Source: Tetrapyrgos nigripes (lineage: Eukaryota > Basidiomycota > Agaricomycetes > Agaricales > Campanellaceae). From it: 64,000 bases of DNA. The notes under the pieces were generated by a model. It was given only the letters and a program-made list of their open reading frames with translations. It searched no databases and was not told where the DNA came from. The position numbers and the translations under genes are program-made. Positions 44,304 through 54,108 of the stretch are shown piece by piece. Positions within the stretch are counted from its first letter, which is position 1. Each line of letters starts with the position of its first letter. The stretch lies in assembly GCA_013368315.1 (NCBI GenBank), contig JAACJM010000007.1, positions 992,001 to 1,056,000 on the forward strand, given 5' to 3'.

Positions 44304-45063
44304 ACGCTCAGCGCTGAGCTGCGAAATGCATACAGTATGGGCACTGCAGTATAGCACTTCGAGGTTATCCGTTCAAGGCTTATCCGTCTTTTTCTTCGCC
44401 TTCGCCTTCGCCTTCGTTCAAACTGTGTATTGGGTTTATCGTCATTGGATTTTTGGGTTCTGTTTCATCGGGTTTCGAGTATGTAGTATATGCATTGAAA
44501 GAAAAGTGGATAAATGTAGAAAAGAATACTGTGGATGTGTAAATTTGTGGTAAATTTGACGAGGAATTAAGTATCTTATGGTTATGTTTGAGCCTTCCAA
44601 GAACGTGTCGAGTTTAGCAGAAAGAAAAACACAGCTCAGGACGTCTGAAGGCGGGACCGACTCAGAAGTGAAGCATAGACAACAAGATAGCAATTTGGAA
44701 GCTTCCTGTATTATTGAAGAATAAGGTAACACATCCAGCTCTATCGTCTACAAAGCACGCATGCCGTATAACTATAAGGCCAAAGCCTACCCGTTCCGGA
44801 GCACCAGTTGACGATATGTATGGAGCTTACGACGATAACGGCAAGGTGCTCCGAGAACCCCACTGAGTTTAGCAGGTTGTCCACAGTGCACGTCGCTCAG
44901 AAACTCTACTTCTCCCAGACACTCGCCCCGGCAGGATTTGCCTAAGAGGATGTCGGCAAACGGGGCCGTTAACTGTGAAGAGGGACGCCTAGACGCTATA
45001 CCACATAATTGCATTGCATCGATGCAGAAGCAAACGTTGATTGCCACGTCTGACTACAGGGAA
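44304..45063. other. Intergenic, no gene seen
   Basis: Contains the P2 3' flank with a CTTCGC repeat (44394-44418) related to the P1 3' flank. Nothing else recognised. Confidence 0.6.
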
Positions 45064-46508
45064 TTATTGTAGATGTGGAGGCACATCCCGCTGAGACTCC
45101 TGCTCCTGCTCCTGCTGAGGTTGTTCCGGGGGTTCCAAAACTCCGTCTGGGGTAACGATGTAATCCAGTTTAAAATGGTATTTGCTCCTGGGAATAAACG
45201 ACCTCGGTCTTGGTCTTGGATGGGCAAGTGTGGGGGCAGAGGAGGGGGCACCGACATCGACAGCGATATCAACACCGGCGTTTTCGTCTTCATTTCTGGC
45301 GGGACCAGGGGCAGAGGAGGAGGTGCCATCCACGTTTTTGGTGGAGGCATCCGCATCGACATTGGCATTTTCATTCCCATTTCCTAGGTTATCGCCAGTG
45401 TTGAGGTTGTATGTCACTGGATCCGCGCGTGTGTGGTCGAGGATTTGTTGCCGGTAAGCGAGACCGACTGTGGGTTGGGTGGGATTCGAGCATAGTCAGC
45501 GTTAGAACGGCTTAGGTAGACATATGTAGACAGAACCTGAGTTGGAAGATGGGATGGGAAAAAGGCAGGATGGAAAACGTCAAAAAAGACAGCAAGCGAT
45601 GACATACCAAGAATGGGACGCCGACGACCACCCTCAGAGTGAAAGAATGATCTAATAAACCTCCCATAATTACGTTTGGTTCTGTCGAAGAAAAATCCTG
45701 GTCCGTATTCCAGTACTTGCATCGTGGGTTGAAATGCAACTCCTAGGCAGGATGTCAGTTGCTGGGGAATTTGCTAATGGAAATAAGACTCACCTGGAAT
45801 CAGCATCATCTCCAGCCCCTCTGGAGTGTCGAGAGCTACATGGTCAACGGTGGGAGAATCAGAACGAGTCCACACTTATGTGTACGTTAGCAGACGCACC
45901 ATTCCGCCGTCTCATGCCATTTTTATATTCCGACTGGAAAGCTTTCTGTTTCAAACGCAGCGCCTCTACATGTTCCAAATCAAAGGCTTGCATGAAGTCC
46001 ATCTTGCCTTCGTGAGAGGAGTTGATCTTTGGTAAGAACAAGTTTTTGCCTGGAGAAAAAAGTCACTCTCGTCAACGTTCCAGTCTCAAATAACCTGTAA
46101 TAGAGACGCACCAGAAGCAAGAATCTCCTTAATGATTTCCGACGTGTCCAACTCTGGCTTTTCCGTCAGGAAACAGCTAACATTCTTGCATTGTTGGAAG
46201 GATGCAAGTGAGAGAAGGTTTTTTGTGACTGCGCGTGCTGGAAACGAAAACTTGATGTAAGGTCGCGAACGAACGACAGAAGGGTGGCGCATGCCTTGTT
46301 TCTGAGCATCAGAGGACTCAATACCGCCCAGATAAACTCCCATCAACTTTCTAATCCTAATCCTTTCATTATCAGCCGGAAATATCCCTGTGCTTGGTGG
46401 TTTGTCTAGAAGTCCGATGTAAAACTTGGACTTGGAAAGTGCGCGTGTGCTGGAAGCTCTTTTTCGGGCTAGCGCCGTAAGACCAAAAGAACGGACTTTG
46501 TAGAGCAT
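45064..46508 (-). CDS. Divergent 5-formyltetrahydrofolate cyclo-ligase paralog
   Basis: Homolog of 5-formyl-THF cyclo-ligase (MTHFS), which converts 5-formyl-THF to methenyl-THF using ATP. Exons 46508-46112, 46049-45900, 45820-45794, 45742-45608 and 45467-45064 join in phase. Junctions coincide with those of the canonical gene at 57792-58808. Shared blocks: NVSCFLTEKPELDTSEIIKE, GKNLFLPKI, MDFMQAFD, MMLIPG|VAFQPT, ILVGLAYRQQILD, LDYIVTPDGVLEP. The substrate/ATP loop is changed: GHGKGYYDRY of the canonical copy is EYGPGFFFDR here, losing the Lys. The N-terminal extension is Arg/Ser-rich (MLYKVRSFGLTALARKRASS), which looks like a mitochondrial presequence. A 57-nt GC-AG intron (46294-46238) may be removed inside exon 1. 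A long low-complexity insert (about 250-320) separates the last blocks. Activity doubtful. Confidence 0.78.
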
Positions 46509-46781
46509 TTGTAGTGGTTATGACATGGAGATTGTGGTGATTAAAGTGCTTTGGAAAAACGGAGTGACGGTGACGGGGAGAAAGTTCGAAAGACGCGGAA
46601 AACTTCGGCTACTACTATTTCGTAGTGTCGCAGTACCCAGGCTGGCGGTAGGTCAAAACGTCATTCATAATTAGGTTTTCACTAAGGTAGGGCAAAGAAG
46701 AACATGTATCATACAATCATAACATCCTATCAGTCCAGCTGTGACATGCAAAATTTTTGACCGTCCATCGTTAACGTTCAA

Positions 46782-48656
46782 TCAAGTCGCGACCACCCAC
46801 ACCGTCCACAAGAAAACTAACCCTCCAACGACATACCCTGCCATCACCAGGCCTCGTCCTATTCTCTCAGCATGCTGTGTCACGTCCTCATCTCTTGTAC
46901 CAATACCAAGGCCATAAACGGCACGTCCCAGCACTCTCGCCGCTTCTACACCTCGGCGCACATCCTTCTTAAACTCATCAACACTAAACCCCTCAAATCC
47001 ACCAAAAAAGTCCGGAGAACGAAGAACGCTGACAAGGATATGAGCCGTGACTGGTGCAAGTAATGACGGTATACCTGTCGTCAACAAATTGAACTTCAGA
47101 GTAAAATCATCCCGAGCATATTCGAGTACACGCTCACTACCACGATGAGCAACAAAATCGTAAGCGGCTTGCATAGTCCAGTTGTATCCGGTTCTAGGGA
47201 ATTCCAATTCCAAAGGAGAGGCGGCAAAAGGAACGAAAGCCAAGGCTGATGTACCGCATAAGAACAGCCAGGCGTACATAGTGCCGTATGCGCCAGCTGA
47301 AAACATCATCGAGATCGTGGCTTTGAAGAGAGCGAGCTTCAGAGCACGCTTGACTCTGGGTATATCGTCTTCATGCCACTCCCCGCTCTTTTTGTGGTGC
47401 AGGTAATACTGGTGGTAGAGATCATATAGATGATGGACGTGGGCAAGAGCGAATTGGATAGCGGAAAAGAGGATGATTTGGGTTGTTGTCAATCCTAATG
47501 CACCTGACATAGATTTATCATCGTAGGAGACGTGAGTCCTTTCGGTGATAAAATCATACACCTGGTCTACATCGGTATATAGCTGGGTCGCCCAAACATC
47601 TCCCCAGAAGATGACAGGTGGTTCCCTTTCGGACAAAATACGGGCAGACGTAGAAATAGGCGTGTACACCGTCGTGAGGTGATAGACAGCGATAATACAA
47701 GCTCTGAACACGATTTCCTCGGTGACTGGGGCAGCAAGGAAATCACGCAGAGAGACGAAGGTGAACTTGTCTGCAAGGGTGTTGCCTATAGACCGGAAGG
47801 AGGCATTGATCTGCTCATCAGGGGCAGACAAGGTCCAGATAAACCAAGTGGTGAAGGTAGAGAGAGCCGAAAGAAGACGAGAAGTAATGGGTCCGAGGAA
47901 TAGGAAGAAGAACGGTAGACTCGATACTAGTAAAGACTTCAAACCCATTCCAAACGAGGGCATCGTGAAACCCAGTAAAGCGCCCATATATCTCATTGAA
48001 GACCACACGGCAGTCTTGTCCCAGCCAGGCACCGTCGTCCTCACGTCGTCTTGGACATGGCCATTGATAGTGACGGTAGCGAGAGGAGGAGCAAATCCCC
48101 AACGATAGACCCTGACAAAGACGACCGCCCATACAAGCAAGACGGATTGAGAGCAGGCGAAACAGGCTAGGAGAATTCGCGTCCTATTATAAACGGGACT
48201 GTCTTTGGACGTCGGCTCTCTCTGTTCCCAGTGTTGTCGCCAGCTAGCACAGTACTGGTCGTCCTCTCGTTTCTTCTCTTGTTCCTTTTTCTCTTGTTCC
48301 TCCTCCTCTTTACACCTCTGAATTGCTCCTCTGACTAAACCACAAAAGATCCTTTCATCAGCGGAAAGAGACAAGTCGTAGGTTGGAAGAGCATTAGGTG
48401 GTCTTGGCGCCCGTTTCGGCTTTGGCTTGTCGCCGTCAGGAAGAGGGCGTCGACGGCGAGGTCCATCAAAGATAGAAAGAGACGGCAAATGGGAAGGAGG
48501 CTCTCGTGGATAATGTTGGAGTTGGCCGCTTCGCAGAAGGTATAAAGAGCCGACGTAAATAAGGACGAGTGTGAAGGCGAGAACGTGGGCTTCGGTGGTA
48601 GAGACCACCGTCGTCAAGGGGATGGGGTCGACGATACGAGGGGTAGACCAGAACAT
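46782..48656 (-). CDS. RCE1: CAAX prenyl protease 2 (Rce1-like), enlarged
   Basis: Intron-less frame of 624 aa. Rce1 is the ER membrane glutamic protease that removes the -aaX tripeptide from prenylated proteins such as Ras, Rho and fungal mating pheromones. Catalytic region: APVTEEIVFRACI with the E313-E314-x3-R318 signature, and the histidine motif FALAHVHHLYD (H406, H408, H409). Multiple TM helices surround these (about 20-40, 155-180, 205-240, 255-290, 385-410, 445-490, 600-622). The usual length is about 300-350 aa. The excess comes from a basic, low-complexity segment between TM1 and TM2 (about 60-150, with RRRRPLPDGDKPKPKR and a Glu/Lys-rich coiled stretch) and a longer C-terminal part. 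Start ATG at 48656 gives TM1 directly. Confidence 0.88.
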   Translation of the reverse strand: MFWSTPRIVDPIPLTTVVSTTEAHVLAFTLVLIYVGSLYLLRSGQLQHYPREPPSHLPSLSIFDGPRRRRPLPDGDKPKPKRAPRPPNALPTYDLSLSADERIFCGLVRGAIQRCKEEEEQEKKEQEKKREDDQYCASWRQHWEQREPTSKDSPVYNRTRILLACFACSQSVLLVWAVVFVRVYRWGFAPPLATVTINGHVQDDVRTTVPGWDKTAVWSSMRYMGALLGFTMPSFGMGLKSLLVSSLPFFFLFLGPITSRLLSALSTFTTWFIWTLSAPDEQINASFRSIGNTLADKFTFVSLRDFLAAPVTEEIVFRACIIAVYHLTTVYTPISTSARILSEREPPVIFWGDVWATQLYTDVDQVYDFITERTHVSYDDKSMSGALGLTTTQIILFSAIQFALAHVHHLYDLYHQYYLHHKKSGEWHEDDIPRVKRALKLALFKATISMMFSAGAYGTMYAWLFLCGTSALAFVPFAASPLELEFPRTGYNWTMQAAYDFVAHRGSERVLEYARDDFTLKFNLLTTGIPSLLAPVTAHILVSVLRSPDFFGGFEGFSVDEFKKDVRRGVEAARVLGRAVYGLGIGTRDEDVTQHAERIGRGLVMAGYVVGGLVFLWTVWVVAT

Positions 48657-49968
48657 GTCGCCAGTGATGTGTCGATGGCTTGCGTAGAGATCACTGGCAG
48701 CGAAGGATGGTGAAGCTTGAGGGATAGTAGGAATGAAAAGGTAAAGAAGGTGGGTATTGAGATGTGAGTGAGGTCGAGGCGAACATTAGGGTTTATATAT
48801 GCCTGAGTTCTTGCGCTTTGACATCGACAATTATGGTATTTGCCTCGGATCCATTGTTCTCCATTTGCGTGATGGACTTGGACAATAGAACGGCGCGACA
48901 CCCCTCTTTATGCCCACCCCTCAACTATAGGTTCCATGATTATCCCAGCTGCTGGCATTGTCCAAGTCCATGACTGTTGGTATCTGGGATGCATGTAAGG
49001 GTACTCGGACCAGATGCATGACTCGTGACACGATGATAGCCATGTTTCGCAACGGGCGTGACTGTGATGGACAAGATGAGGTTTGGCTTTGAAAAATGAG
49101 ATAAAGAGACGCAGAAAACAAGCTAGCACCAAGGAAATGAGGTTTCTAGAGCAGAAACCCTTGACGACATATGTACACTTCTGAAAACGAGTTAGACACG
49201 AACTTCAGGATAGCTGGAGGGTGAAACTTCAAACAGGCTCACTTGGTCTGCGACGAAGAACTAAGAGGCTGCGAGAGCAAGTCAAAGAAAGACTTTAGAA
49301 AGACCCTCATTTTCACGGAATGATAAATCAAGTACGACATGAGTATGGAACGTACCTACTACCAGGCGCTTGTTATGCCTCTTTTGTCAACCATTCATCC
49401 TAAGAGACTCCTCAAAGTCCCAAACATCGATAAGCCCCAAGAAGTTGTGGGCATCGTGAAGATCCCATCTCTCCATCCGCTGTGAGAATACAGTACAATG
49501 GAGCGTTTCGCAATTGTCTGAGAGGGTTTGCGATTTAGTACACCAATGGCGGCTCACTATTTGAGAGTAGGTCTATGGTGGACATCGAGGAGGTGGCTGT
49601 TCCATTTCAAAGCCGCATAAGTAAGACGAGTGCAAGCATGATGCAAGTCGGAAAACTACAGTGGTGGCTGTACAGTTGTGACAAATTTCTAGCGCGTCGT
49701 CTCTTCGACCTGGACGGCCATGAACCGCCTTTCTTCTTCTCCAGGAGCTCGCTATCGAGTTTCAGAGATAGAGTATTCTCAAGCAGCACACGCATTATAC
49801 CCGAATACTCTTGCCGGGTGCAGCCTCTGTACTGTGTCTGTATTCTTGCTTCTTGCTATATTCTCAAGATATCCAAGAACCTAAAACTTGTGAAGCTAGT
49901 CTCCTCGGAAAGGCTCGAATAGCACCGTGTACTCTTTGGCTCTACAATTACGCCATCAACCATATTGC
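48657..49968. other. Intergenic, no gene seen
   Basis: Promoter side of the Rce1-like gene. An inverted 15-bp pair (ATGGACTTGGACAAT at about 48872, ATTGTCCAAGTCCAT at about 48958) is the only structure noticed. Confidence 0.55.
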
Positions 49969-50969
49969 TTACGCGGTCACCTCAGACGCTGCTGCAGCTG
50001 CCTCTGCTATCTGTTTCTGGTTCTTCCCTCCTAAGACCAGCGCAGCTATGCACTCTTCCATAACGTGAAATACATCTTTCTCAAACCGCAATGTCGACCT
50101 GCTCTCTTTCGTACTGAATGAACCGAGTTCTATAGTAGAAGTATCTTGACGTTGGAGCTGGTATCAAAGTAAGTCCGCTGCAAAAATCCCTTCTCTGTTG
50201 ATACACTGCTACTCACCTTGAATCCCTCGCTATTAATGAGACCAGTTTGTTTCCACTTGTAAGAGTGGCCGTCAGATCCAGAGAATTCTACACTTCTAAG
50301 TATCAAAACAAGAACGAAAGCCTGTCAGTATTCCTCACTGAGCGATTTGAACAGTTGGCCAACATACCCACGCATAGGAGTCAACTTGATTGGCTTCACC
50401 TCCCTGTCCCAGACCTTCACGACATCGCTGTGAAACGAATGTTTCTCTATCGTTGCCATCGGGACATAGGGAAACTGATCCTGCTGGTGACCCATACTGT
50501 GCTCCAGCTTATACACAACTGTCTTCTTGTCCGACCCGGACAAGGCTGATGTCTTCGTTTCGCTTCTGTATAACGCGATACCTTCTGGAGTTAGGAAAGA
50601 GGCATTGGTGAGCGTGTCTCCGTCAACGACAAACGTGACACTTTGTGGGGAATTCAGGTTCGTATTCGAAGGCATAGGAGGTTGGACATAATAAGGATCT
50701 GGGTTTTGGGGAGGCTGGTAATAGGAAGAGGGTGGACCATTAGGAGGTGCTTGGACATAGTAAGGATTCGGATTCGGTTGGAATTGAGAAGGTTGAAGTG
50801 GATGCATATAGGTCTGACTGGGTAGATATGAATTGAGGTTCGGAAGACGTACGTTAAGGGGACGCCAATAAGTGGGGTATTTAAATCTCTGATCATGAAT
50901 CGGCAAATCAAGTTCACTAGTGTTCCCATCAAGCCTTGGTAGGCCGGCGAGTTGGAAAGTATGACGCAA
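49969..50969 (-). CDS. DUF6593-family protein, apparent frameshift near the 3' end
   Basis: Basidiomycete-specific domain family of unknown function. Exons 50969-50368, 50295-50217 and one starting at 50177 are in phase. The N-terminal half is Pro/Tyr/Asn/Gln-rich with PYYVQ and SSYYQPPQNP repeats (about 70-105). The domain starts at SVTFVVDGDTLTNASFLTPE and includes VVYKLEHS, RGSVEFSGSDGHSYKWKQ and RTYFDTSSNVK. The spliced frame then meets TAG at 50130. The expected continuation TSTIELGSFSTKESRSTLRF through HVMEECIAALVLGGKN is open in another frame down to TAA at 49969. Either a one-base indel (recent pseudogene or assembly error) or a missed small intron. Confidence 0.65.
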
Positions 50970-50996
50970 ACCGCGGCTCCATAGCCTCCCGTACTA

Positions 50997-51275
50997 CATC
51001 GTTACCTGCAGACCTGAATTATAGCCGGACTAAGAATCCGCCACTTATGATTGATGCCATCCGAGTCACAGCGGGAGGTGGAGTGCTAGCACTGCCAACT
51101 CTACTGTACTTATGAATTATCCAGTAGTGTATTGTGGAGACTTCGTACATCGTTACCTGCAGACCTGAATTATAGCGACTAAGAATCCGCCACTTATGAT
51201 TGGGTGGAGTGGTAGCACTGACAACCCTACTGTACTTGTGAATTATCCAGCAGTGTGTTGTGGAGGCTTCGTCAT
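50997..51275. repeat. Direct duplication upstream of the DUF6593 gene
   Basis: CATCGTTACCTGCAGACCTG starts copies at 50997 and 51148. Both go on through AAGAATCCGCCACTTATGAT, GGTAGCACTG/GCTAGCACTG and GAATTATCCAG; the second lacks about 24 bp. It lies 28 bp before the DUF6593 start codon and so covers its promoter. Confidence 0.88.
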
Positions 51276-51400
51276 TTGTTCGTCATTTTACACTGGCCTC
51301 AGCGCCATGGGCTGAAAAGGCACCGAACTTTCAATTATAGAACTGGGTACCGGCGTTCAAAGAATCTAAAGACGCGAGGCATTTCTTGCGCCTCCTAGTA

Positions 51401-51499
51401 TAGACTCGAGCCAGTCACTTCTGCAAGATTTGATGACAGTCGATCAAACCGCTTGCTTTTGATCGACTGTCATCAAAGTGTTACACAGGCTCGAGTCTA
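51401..51499. repeat. Two-tier perfect hairpin
   Basis: Outer arms TAGACTCGAGCC (51401-51412) and GGCTCGAGTCTA (51488-51499). Inner arms TTTGATGACAGTCGATCAAA (51429-51448) and its exact complement at 51458-51477, with a 9-nt loop. No gene is on either strand. May be a small element, a structured RNA or an insertion scar. Confidence 0.85.
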
Positions 51500-51765
51500 C
51501 ACCTCCTACGACCTTGGCTTCTTCATAGTCCCCACGCAAAAAAGGTTTACCTAGCCAAAGTTCATGGCCGTAAATTTGCTCTGCTCTGAAGATACAGCGC
51601 TATTCGGAAGTTCATTTACCCTCGCAAGAATGTGCCTCTTCGTTCCTCGAATCCTCGTACGTTGTCTTCAAATCCTTCCAACTTCTTTCCTACAGCCCGA
51701 AAATAGCCAAAGTAAATCCCGCTCTCGAGCCTCAATACCTCTTCGCACCTAACTTCCGTTTAGGA

Positions 51766-53187
51766 TCACATACTACTGCTATGAGGAGATTCTTCCAATT
51801 CCATGCTCGACCGGGTTGAAATAATCTGCCCCTGAAGAGTTGTCTCACAGTGTGTCTTGCCTAGCTGGGAAAGAAAGACAATAGCTGTTGCATAAATAGT
51901 TTCAACATGTGGCAAGATGATGTCCACGTAGTTTCCAGCGGTTGCGTGATATGTCTTGCTGAATATGTCTGGAATGACCAGGATCTGTGGATGATTGATC
52001 GTTTATTGGAATATTGTCAGATCATTCCGAGAAGTGAACCCAACAAAATTCACCGACTAGAGAAACAAAAACTTGAAGAAACTTACCCAGAAGATACAGT
52101 ACACTGCGCTTGACTCGATCACGAGGATAAGGATGTTCTCCACTTGGCTGCGTTTATTTCTGTTTTTGCCGAGAAGTTGTTGAATAGAGCGCCGGTATTG
52201 CCTGTTGATGAATCAAGCGACTCGGGAGTCAGAACCATGCAAAGATATGGGAGTAGACAAATCTACTGACCAGATCTTGTAAAAAACCAGAACAGTAGCC
52301 ACCATGTTGGTAAATAGTAATGATGCCGGTTGGATCACTCTGATTGGGTTGCCTAACTCTGACTATATGCATACGAATGTCAGGAGTCCACTGGATACTT
52401 ATCGAAGCTGAGAGATTGTTCATACCGCAGTTGTTGAAAGCAGATCCTGGACTGCAAGAACGGCATTGTATATACTGCATCCTGTTCAGTATGGTTGCCA
52501 ATGAATGATTGAACTCAATGAAAAGCGAATGATACGGATTTGAGACCTACCAAGTGATTGAACCATACAAACAGCGAGGATACATCGAGGTACAAATTCT
52601 TGCTGAAAAAGTATCCAGGCTCTCCAAACGACAATGATATCACCTAGCAAATACTAAGCAAAATTTTTCGGGATCAGGATTATAACCAAGTATCAGTATG
52701 GGGCAATTGACTTACACTGATCCTGGTAAACACAATATCTGTTATATCCCACTTCGAGGTGGTTGGAAAGAAATCATATGTTGGATCTGATAGACTTCGC
52801 AGTTCCAAAGAATAGAAAGTGAGATTGTCCATCATAGTCATGGTAGAGCTCAAGAACATTGTTGTAATAGCGACAATGAGAAAAACTCTCATTGGAGAGG
52901 TTTTGAATCCGTTTTGACTTGTAAGAGATTTAAAGGCAAGAAAAGGAATATTGGATTAAGTATGAGATAGTATTAGTACTTTTGCCAGTTAGACTCACTA
53001 TAAGAGCCAGCTTGTGGAAACAGTACATAGGAATTCGATCCCTGAGGGAATTATGAGACGTCTTTTTTTTCGTCGAGAAGTGGAACTTACCATAGAGAAT
53101 CCCATTAACTGCTTGCACCAGAATGATAGTCTGTAGACCAGAGATATCTGCATTTGTGAGAAATGAGGAGCTTGATGAAAGCGGCAT
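51766..53187 (-). CDS. Seven-TM-type orphan membrane protein (agaricomycete family)
   Basis: Multi-exon gene read by conserved landmarks of a large unnamed agaricomycete family: ATG at 53187 with ISGLQTIILVQAVNGILYG (TM1), MRVFLIVAITTMFLSSTMTM (TM2), DIIVVWRAWILFQQEF (about 52640-52590; the VWRAW motif is typical), MVATVLVFYKIW|QYRRSI (TM plus basic loop), SQVENILILVIESSAVYCIFW (about 52140-52095), then DIILPHVETIYATAIVFLSQ and a Ser-rich tail ending SSM at 51766. Introns are 50-80 nt. Ligand and role unknown; not a Ste3-type pheromone receptor by motif. Some exon edges in the middle (52550-52200) are uncertain. Confidence 0.72.
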
Positions 53188-54108
53188 TGAGATAGATACG
53201 TCTGAGGAGCTGCCTGGAGACTACCTTACTGCTCTTTTATAAGGAGTTCAGTTTGACTTGTTCGCATGAGAACCACGAAGACGTGATACAACGATAATAG
53301 GTCAGTTCCCTCAGCAACTTGTGCTATCCTATAGAGAGGTTGTGGCAGTATCATGGGAGTTGGAGACGCAAATTTTAGGTTGGCATTCAGTGCAATCATC
53401 GATTTGCACAAAGGCTTCTAATGTTCATCAAGGCTACTGAGTCCCACTCAGTTTGCACACGGTGACCGTGATGAACAGGGAGATCGTTTATCATCTGATA
53501 CTCGTTCTCGAAGACAGCTCTCCGGTGGTTTCTGATGCGAAGCGACATCAAATGTGAATCAATGAGATTCTCAGCAGAACCAGACGTAGGACAGAGAAAC
53601 AATGTGACGACGGTGGATCTAGGGTGGACCTTTTGGAACGAGGATCGGAGGTAGAGAACAGAGAGTAGTGACAGCGACGCAGCTTTAGAAGTATTGCAAT
53701 TGAGTATACAGTGAAGCCAGGAGTCATGGCCAGGAAGCCTGAGCCTATATTTACCTAGATCTTCGAGTTTCTTTTTGGCCTATGCGTCTCGCGAAGAGAA
53801 ACAAACCAGCGCCCAAGTCGCGATTTGTGCGTGGCATAGGGCATAATAGGGCATAGAGAGTGCATTGAAGAGGCCAGAATTGGCAGAATTGGCCCTGTGT
53901 GAGAGTAAAGACAGGTGGTGCATACGGTAGATGGGTCCTTCGGGCTAACTGGTCCTGCGCCCATGGCCTGGATTTCGAGGCGGCGTCGCTTTAAATTTCC
54001 CCGCATTGCCCTCCGCGTGATGTCATCTTCGGAGTTTGCCGTGCTCTTAGTCCCTTGGCGACTTGGAGTCGACAGCACAGCAACCGTTCCCAACTCATAA
54101 CCACCGCA
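53188..54108. other. Divergent intergenic region, no gene seen
   Basis: Between the minus-strand 7-TM gene and the plus-strand GH27 gene. Contains no recognised gene; minus frame 53755-54195 overlaps the GH27 start and is judged a chance frame. Confidence 0.5.

Noticed and set aside
47679..48108. Plus-strand frames inside the Rce1-like gene
   Set aside because: Antisense shadows of a well-supported gene.
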